A stretch of 11,039 nt of DNA, taken from contig CAJUFR010000033.1 in assembly GCA_910585525.1 (NCBI GenBank), positions 1-11,039 on the forward strand, in the 5' to 3' direction. The notes under the pieces are model-generated. The model searched no databases and was not told where the DNA came from. It was given only the letters and a program-made list of their open reading frames with translations. Origin of the DNA: an uncultured Angelakisella sp. GTDB taxonomy: Bacteria; Bacillota; Clostridia; Oscillospirales; Ruminococcaceae. Every line of letters starts with the position of its first letter. Within the stretch, counting starts at the first letter, position 1. This document shows positions 7,114-11,039 of the stretch, piece by piece. The translations under genes and the position numbers were made by a program.

Positions 7114-8049
7114 TTGCTGGTCACCCAGGATATCACCACCCCCCGGCAGCGGCCCTCGGCGGTTGCTCTGGGCTTCTTTGACGGGGTGCATATGGGCCAC
7201 CGGGCGGTCATCGGCCGGGCAGTGCAGGCGGCGGGGGAAGGGGGCCTGGCCCCCCGGGTGTTCACCTTCCTGCCGGAGGGCGCCGCCCCAGCCTCCAAAA
7301 GCGGCCTGACCCTTCTCCAGACCGAGGAGCGGAAGGAGACCATCCTGGCCCGGCTGGGGGTGGAGGAGGTCATCTGCCCCCCCTTCCGGGAGTTCCGCGC
7401 CATGACCCCGGAGCAGTTCGTCCAGGACCTGCTGGGCCGGGTGCTGGGGGCCCGGGAACTGGTCTGCGGCTTCAACTACCACTTCGGGCGGGGTGGCTCC
7501 GCTGGCGTGGAAGAACTGCGGGCCCTTTGCCAGCCCCTTGGCATCGGTGTCACCGCCCTGCCCCCGGTGCTGTGGCGGGATGAGGTGGTCAGTTCCACCC
7601 GCATCCGCCAGGCCATCCGGGAAGGGGAGGTGGAGGAAGCCGCCCGGATGCTCCAGGGCCCCTTCACCCTGACGGCGGAGGTGGTCCACGGCAAGCGGCT
7701 GGCCCGCACCCTCTCCTGGCCCACCATCAACCAGCTGTTCCCCCTGGACTTTACCGTTCCCCGCTACGGGGTCTACTGGTCCCGGGTGCTGGTGGGGGGC
7801 AGGGAATGGGACGGGGTGACCAACGTGGGCATCAAGCCCACCCTCCACGAGACCAACCTCACCATGGAGACCTACATCCTGGACTACGACGGTGACCTGT
7901 ACGGGGAGCGGATACCCGTCTCCCTGCTGCGGTTCCTGCGGCCGGAGCAGCGGTTCCCCTCGGTCCAGGAGTTGTCCCAGCGGATCATAAAGGATATCGG
8001 GACGGTGCGGGAGTTGTCCAAAACGCTCCCCCGTGCCCCGGAAAGCTAA
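7114..8049 (+). CDS. ribF: Bifunctional riboflavin kinase / FAD synthetase RibF
   Basis: RibF phosphorylates riboflavin to FMN and adenylates FMN to FAD. The product is 311 residues from a TTG start. The N-terminal adenylyltransferase half has LGFFDGVHMGH (19-29), GFNYHFG (119-125) and SSTR (160-163). The C-terminal kinase half has VVHGK (190-194), PTIN (203-206), GVTNVGIKPT and METYILDYDGDLYG, in which E252 is the predicted catalytic base. The loop before PTIN reads LARTLSW where most homologues I recall have a Gly-Arg…Gly-Phe pattern, so A197 and S201 replace glycines near the nucleotide/phosphate site. Both halves otherwise look complete, with no frameshift. Its place after truB is the usual Firmicutes arrangement. 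Confidence 0.93.
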   Translation: MLVTQDITTPRQRPSAVALGFFDGVHMGHRAVIGRAVQAAGEGGLAPRVFTFLPEGAAPASKSGLTLLQTEERKETILARLGVEEVICPPFREFRAMTPEQFVQDLLGRVLGARELVCGFNYHFGRGGSAGVEELRALCQPLGIGVTALPPVLWRDEVVSSTRIRQAIREGEVEEAARMLQGPFTLTAEVVHGKRLARTLSWPTINQLFPLDFTVPRYGVYWSRVLVGGREWDGVTNVGIKPTLHETNLTMETYILDYDGDLYGERIPVSLLRFLRPEQRFPSVQELSQRIIKDIGTVRELSKTLPRAPES

Positions 8050-8085
8050 GGCCGCCCCAAATCCAACAAGAAGGAGAAAAGCGCC

Positions 8086-8727
8086 ATGTCCCAGAAAAAC
8101 CAGAAGGCCCAGGACGGCAAGAAGCCCATGGACCTGAAAAAGATCGTCATCATCGCCGTGGTCACCCTGGTGGTGATCCTTGCCGCCGTCCTGGTGGACA
8201 ACGCCGTCCGCAACCCCAAGTGCGAGGACGAGACGGCGGCCCTCAACGTAGTCATCCAAAAGGTGCTGCCCGTCCTGGACGAACTGGCCGACGACGAGGG
8301 CTTCAGCCTGGACGTCCAGGAGATGGAGACCATCGGCGACGCCCAGTATTACCCGGTGTTTGTCATCCGTTACCCCAAGTGCGAGGACAGTGCCGCCGCC
8401 AAGCGGATCGTGGAGGAGCGGGTGCTCCCCGGTCTTTCCGGCGGCAGCCAGGCGGAGGTCACCTACCTGCGCAACGAGACCATCGAGGACTACGTCTACT
8501 TCGTCAACGAGGTGAGCCGCATCACCGGCGGCAAGAAGGAGGTGCTCTCCACCGTTTACGTCCGGGAGCACAATTCGCAGCCCTTTGTGAAGGACGCCGA
8601 GGGCAAACTTACCGCCGCCGCTGATGAAGTAGAGGACCCCATCGCCACCGTCTATGTCCGCATCAAGGATTCCCAGCCTTTCCACAAGGACGACACCACC
8701 GGCCAGCTGGTACCCTACGGCGGGTAA
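8086..8727 (+). CDS. Unrecognised single-pass membrane protein with two internal duplications
   Basis: I do not recognise this 213-residue protein. AAGGAG at 8071-8076 sits 9 nt before the ATG, and codon use matches the neighbours, so it is a real gene. A lysine-rich cytoplasmic tail (1-19) precedes one hydrophobic segment (about 20-37). With no obvious signal-peptidase site, it is probably an N-in anchor with the remainder outside. The outer part has two repeat types. Repeat A occurs at 44-95 and 97-147: PKCED at 44-48 and 97-101, VLPxL at 60-64 and 113-117, ETIGD at 81-85 and ETIED at 131-135. Repeat B begins TVYVR…SQPF at 156-167 and again at 188-199. The only two cysteines, C46 and C99, occupy the same position in each A copy and could form a disulfide. 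It lies 36 nt after ribF and before the rpsO promoter. Function is unknown. Confidence 0.85.
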   Translation: MSQKNQKAQDGKKPMDLKKIVIIAVVTLVVILAAVLVDNAVRNPKCEDETAALNVVIQKVLPVLDELADDEGFSLDVQEMETIGDAQYYPVFVIRYPKCEDSAAAKRIVEERVLPGLSGGSQAEVTYLRNETIEDYVYFVNEVSRITGGKKEVLSTVYVREHNSQPFVKDAEGKLTAAADEVEDPIATVYVRIKDSQPFHKDDTTGQLVPYGG

Positions 8728-8742
8728 AAGCGAAATTCCCCC

Positions 8743-8771
8743 TTTACACGCCACGGGATATGTGCTATAAT
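8743..8771 (+). promoter_or_regulatory. Strong sigma-A promoter for rpsO
   Basis: TTTACA (8743-8748) and a perfect TATAAT (8766-8771) are 17 bp apart. TG at 8763-8764 precedes the -10 by one base, making an extended -10. Transcription should begin near 8778. This gives rpsO, and probably pnp, a transcript independent of the rimP promoter. Confidence 0.9.
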
Positions 8772-8776
8772 ACTTC

Positions 8777-8795
8777 CGCTGTCTGTATGACAGCG
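8777..8795 (+). promoter_or_regulatory. Hairpin at the predicted 5' end of the rpsO mRNA
   Basis: CGCTGTC (8777-8783) pairs perfectly with GACAGCG (8789-8795) around a TGTAT loop. The expected transcription start is about 8778, so the mRNA would begin inside this stem. A 5'-terminal stem can protect a transcript from 5'-end-dependent decay. Confidence 0.65.
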
Positions 8796-8811
8796 ATGCC
8801 GCCGCTCCTCG

Positions 8812-8860
8812 GCTTGGGGGGACAGGGCCCGTTCAGCGGGCTGTACCTTACGCCCCATGC
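8812..8860 (+). promoter_or_regulatory. Structured rpsO leader, candidate S15 autoregulatory element
   Basis: GCTTGGGG (8812-8819) pairs with CCCCATGC (8853-8860) with a single T·T mismatch. It encloses a bulged hairpin in which ACAG (8822-8825) pairs with CTGT (8841-8844) and CCCG (8828-8831) with CGGG (8837-8840). S15 represses its own synthesis through structured leaders in several bacteria, using folds that differ between lineages. The position just upstream of rpsO fits that role, but I cannot match it to a named class. Confidence 0.5.
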
Positions 8861-8897
8861 TGTGAAGCTGGTGAGTTTTAACATGAGGTGAAGAGAT

Positions 8898-9164
8898 ATG
8901 CTGCTGAAGGAAGAAAAAAACGCCATTATGAAGGAGTACGCCACCCACGAGGGTGACACTGGCTCCCCCGAGGTCCAGATCGCCGTTCTGACCCGCCGCA
9001 TCAACGAGCTTACCGAGCACCTGAAGGTCCACAAGAAGGACCATCACTCCCGCCGGGGCCTGCTGAAGATGGTCGGTCACCGCCGCAACCTGCTGGGCTA
9101 CCTCCAGAAGAAGGACATCGAGCGGTACCGCAGCATCGTGGCGCGGCTGGGCCTGCGTAAATAA
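8898..9164 (+). CDS. rpsO: 30S ribosomal protein S15
   Basis: S15 binds the three-way junction of the 16S rRNA central domain early in 30S assembly. The product is 88 residues, the standard size. The sequence shows the conserved THEGDTGSPEVQIAVLTRRI, the core LTEHLKVHKKDHHSRRGLL and the ending KMVGHRRNLLGYLQKKDIERY. AGGTG at 8886-8890 is the ribosome binding site, 7 nt before the ATG. The gene has its own strong promoter and leader and is followed by pnp, the rpsO–pnp pairing found in many bacteria. Confidence 0.98.
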   Translation: MLLKEEKNAIMKEYATHEGDTGSPEVQIAVLTRRINELTEHLKVHKKDHHSRRGLLKMVGHRRNLLGYLQKKDIERYRSIVARLGLRK

Positions 9165-9172
9165 GAACTGCC

Positions 9173-9206
9173 GGAAGGCAGGTGGCCTTTGGGCTGCCTG
9201 CCTTCC
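9173..9206 (+). terminator. 15-bp hairpin after rpsO, partial terminator or RNase processing site
   Basis: GGAAGGCAGGTGGCC (9173-9187) pairs with GGCTGCCTGCCTTCC (9192-9206) around a TTTG loop, 15 bp with two adjacent G·U wobbles. It begins 9 nt after the rpsO stop. What follows is TTCGGTGTATT rather than a clean U-tract, so termination would be inefficient. The alternative is an RNA-processing stem such as the RNase III site in the enteric rpsO–pnp spacer. Confidence 0.6.
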
Positions 9207-9287
9207 TTCGGTGTATTGGAACCTTGGCAAGACCTGGCAAATCGTACGTTTTTGGCAGCGTCCCGGATGGTTTAGCAGTTGCTCGAG

Positions 9288-9312
9288 GGGGCGAGGGCAC
9301 CGCCTTCGCCCC
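9288..9312 (+). promoter_or_regulatory. Stable hairpin in the pnp 5' leader
   Basis: GGGGCGAGGGC (9288-9298) pairs with GCCTTCGCCCC (9302-9312) over 11 positions with one G·U, closing on a 3-nt ACC loop. In practice the last pair may open to give a 5-nt loop. It has no U-tract, so it is not a terminator. It lies in the non-coding rpsO–pnp spacer (9165-9394), in which I found no promoter or credible small gene. Confidence 0.55.
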
Positions 9313-9341
9313 ATGGACCGATTGCTATGCCACGAGGGCTG

Positions 9342-9387
9342 CCAAAGGAAACGGGGGAGCGCCTGTTCCCCCCAAAGGCTTTGGAGG
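9342..9387 (+). promoter_or_regulatory. Alternative pairings over the pnp ribosome binding site
   Basis: The Shine-Dalgarno sequence GGAGG (9383-9387) overlaps CTTTGG (9379-9384). That segment can pair with CCAAAG at 9372-9377, a 6-bp stem with a 1-nt spacer that would have to open a pair or two, or with a second CCAAAG at 9342-9347. The second pairing encloses a GGGGGA/TCCCCC hairpin (9353-9358/9367-9372). Either pairing hides the first two G residues of the ribosome binding site. Confidence 0.45.
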
Positions 9388-9394
9388 TCAAACG

Positions 9395-11039
9395 ATGTTT
9401 GAAAATTTCCATGTGTATGAGACTGAATTCGCCGGTAAAAAGATCAGCTTTGAGACCGGCAAGATGTGCTGCCTGGCCGGGGGCTCGGTCCTGGTGCGGT
9501 ACGGCGAGACCACGGTTCTGGTGAATGCCACCGCCTCCAAGAAGCCCCGGGACGGCATCGACTTCCTGCCCCTGTCGGTGGACTTTGAGGAAAAACTCTA
9601 CTCGGTGGGCAAGATCCCCGGTTCCTTCCTGAAGCGGGAGGGCCGCCCCTCGGATAAGGCCGTCCTCTCCTCCCGGGTGGTGGACCGGCCTATCCGGCCC
9701 CTCTTCCCCAAGGATATGCGCAACGACGTCACCGTGGTGATGACCGTCCTTTCGGTGGACCCGGACTGCCAGCCGGAGATCGCCGGGATGATCGGCGCTT
9801 CCTTCGCCCTTTCCATCTCCGACATCCCCTGGAACGGCCCCATCGCCGGCATCAACGTGGGCCTGGTGGATGGCGAGATCATCCTGACCCCCACCGCCGA
9901 GCAGCGCAAGGAGAGCGACCTGACCCTGGTGGTGGCCGGTACCGATAAGAAGGTCTGCATGATCGAGGCCGGCGCCAAGGAGGTGGCCGACGACGTCATG
10001 CTGGAGGCCATCATGAAGGGCTTCGCCGAGATTCAGAAGATGGTGGAGTTCATCAAGGGGGTCCAGAAGGAGATCGGCAAGCCCAAGTTCACCTTTGAAT
10101 CCCAGGAGGTGGATCACGACCTCTTTGAGGAGATCAAGGCCTTTGCCGAGGAGCGGGTCATGGCCGCCCTGGACACCGACGACAAGAACCTCCGGGACCA
10201 GAACCTGGCCCCCATCGAGGAGGACGTCCGGGCCAAGTTCGACCCGGAGAACCTGCGCCCCGGCGTCATCGGGGAGTGCCTGTATAAGCTGCAGAAGTTC
10301 ATCGTCCGCCGGTGGCTGCTGGAGGAGGGCAAGCGGGTGGACGGCCGCAAGATGGACGAGATCCGTCCCCTGGCCGCCGAGGTGGGCCTCATCCCCCGTG
10401 TCCACGGCTCCGGCATGTTCACCCGTGGCCAGACCCAGGTGCTGACCATCACCACCCTGGGCACCATCAAGGAATCCCAGCTGCTGGACGGCATCGACGG
10501 GGAGACCACCAAGCGGTATATGCACCAGTACAACTTCCCCTCCTACTCGGTGGGCGAGACCCGGCCCAGCCGCGGCCCCGGCCGCCGGGAGATCGGCCAC
10601 GGCGCCCTGGCGGAGCGGGCCCTGGAGCCTGTCCTCCCCTCCATCGAGGAGTTCCCCTACTCCCTGCGCCTGGTCTCCGAGGTGCTGTCCTCCAATGGCT
10701 CCACCTCCCAGGGCTCCATCTGCGGCTCCACCCTGTCGCTGATGGACGCCGGCGTTCCCATCAAGGCCCCGGTGGCCGGTATCTCCTGCGGCCTCATCAC
10801 CGCCGAGGACGGCTCCTGGAAGACCATGGTGGACATCCAGGGCCTGGAGGACTTCTTTGGCGACATGGACTTTAAGGTGGGCGGCACCCACAAGGGCATC
10901 ACCGCCATCCAGATGGACCTGAAGATCGACGGCCTGACCCCAGAGATCATCGCCGAGGCGTTCCAAAAGACCCACGTGGCCCGGGACTACATCCTGGATG
11001 AGATCATCCTCAAGGCCATCCCCGCCCCCCGTCCCGAAC
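9395..11039 (+). CDS. pnp: Polyribonucleotide nucleotidyltransferase (PNPase), 3' end outside window
   Basis: PNPase degrades RNA 3' to 5' by phosphorolysis and can also add tails. The frame is open from ATG 9395 to the window edge, giving 548 of the usual roughly 700 residues. The first RNase PH-like domain starts MFENFHVYETEFAGKKISFETGK and includes VDRPIRPLFP. An all-helical linker follows, then the second, catalytic PH domain with GKRVDGR (312-318), HGSGMFTRGQTQ (from 337) and SNGSTS (433-438). The predicted catalytic D486, D492 and K494 lie in and just before GDMDFK. The KH and S1 domains should lie beyond the edge. GGAGG at 9383-9387 is 7 nt before the ATG. PNPase often represses its own mRNA through its leader, which here is long and structured. 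Confidence 0.97.
   Translation, partial: MFENFHVYETEFAGKKISFETGKMCCLAGGSVLVRYGETTVLVNATASKKPRDGIDFLPLSVDFEEKLYSVGKIPGSFLKREGRPSDKAVLSSRVVDRPIRPLFPKDMRNDVTVVMTVLSVDPDCQPEIAGMIGASFALSISDIPWNGPIAGINVGLVDGEIILTPTAEQRKESDLTLVVAGTDKKVCMIEAGAKEVADDVMLEAIMKGFAEIQKMVEFIKGVQKEIGKPKFTFESQEVDHDLFEEIKAFAEERVMAALDTDDKNLRDQNLAPIEEDVRAKFDPENLRPGVIGECLYKLQKFIVRRWLLEEGKRVDGRKMDEIRPLAAEVGLIPRVHGSGMFTRGQTQVLTITTLGTIKESQLLDGIDGETTKRYMHQYNFPSYSVGETRPSRGPGRREIGHGALAERALEPVLPSIEEFPYSLRLVSEVLSSNGSTSQGSICGSTLSLMDAGVPIKAPVAGISCGLITAEDGSWKTMVDIQGLEDFFGDMDFKVGGTHKGITAIQMDLKIDGLTPEIIAEAFQKTHVARDYILDEIILKAIPAPRPE

Noticed and set aside
7063..8754. Antisense reading frame of about 563 codons spanning ribF and the unknown gene
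   Set aside because: It crosses two + strand genes that have good ribosome binding sites, and it shows no motifs; it follows from the high third-position GC.
8883..8891. Two-codon frame ATG AGG TGA overlapping the rpsO ribosome binding site
   Set aside because: It arises from the Shine-Dalgarno sequence itself and has no ribosome binding site of its own.
9224..9290. Possible separate pnp promoter (TTGGCA-like boxes)
   Set aside because: No -10-like hexamer lies at 16-18 bp from either TTGGCA, so pnp is most simply transcribed from the rpsO promoter.
9211..9402. Small + strand frame (63 codons) in the rpsO–pnp spacer
   Set aside because: The GTG start has no ribosome binding site, follows directly on the 15-bp hairpin, and the frame runs through the pnp leader structures and start codon.
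9272..10975. Antisense reading frame of about 567 codons opposite pnp
   Set aside because: Its composition is the reverse complement of codon-biased pnp, with no family resemblance; the + strand encodes clear PNPase motifs throughout.

Overview
The window comes from a GC-rich chromosome and carries the conserved bacterial nusA–infB translation and transcription operon in the Firmicutes order. A sporulation regulator (spoVT) lies immediately upstream. The order is spoVT, rimP, nusA, ylxR, ylxQ, infB, rbfA, truB, ribF, an unrecognised membrane protein, rpsO and pnp, all on the + strand. The ylxR–ylxQ pair inside the operon, SpoVT, consensus sigma-A promoters and strong AGGAGG-type ribosome binding sites indicate an endospore-forming clostridial lineage. 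High GC, TTG/GTG starts and the protein sequences fit a gut Oscillospiraceae/Ruminococcaceae-type organism. That placement is an inference; no rRNA is present.

Layout. Positions 1-446 hold the 3' part of spoVT. Positions 447-611 hold a near-consensus extended -10 promoter and a leader with a 10-bp hairpin ahead of rimP. Positions 612-8049 are a tightly packed run: rimP (ribosome maturation), nusA (elongation/termination), ylxR and ylxQ (small RNA-binding proteins), infB (IF2), rbfA (30S maturation), truB (tRNA pseudouridine 55) and ribF (FMN/FAD synthesis). ylxR/ylxQ and ylxQ/infB overlap by 8 and 4 nt, so translational coupling is likely. Positions 8086-8727 encode a 213-residue single-pass membrane protein that I do not recognise. 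It appears to be built from two different internal duplications and is the least explained object in the window. Positions 8728-8897 hold a second strong promoter and a structured leader for rpsO (S15). Positions 9165-9394 form a 230-nt hairpin-rich rpsO–pnp spacer, and pnp (PNPase) runs off the right edge.

How it works together: the operon couples transcription elongation (NusA), 30S assembly (RimP, RbfA, S15), initiation (IF2), tRNA modification (TruB) and RNA turnover (PNPase, and possibly RNase P modulation through YlxR). Expression seems to be set at three RNA leaders: ahead of rimP, ahead of rpsO and ahead of pnp. Most of the window is ordinary housekeeping sequence. The points worth attention are the duplicated membrane protein, the leader structures, the cysteine pattern in YlxR, the IF2 repeat tract and altered residues in a RibF motif. 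I found no mobile elements, CRISPR arrays, tRNA or rRNA genes.
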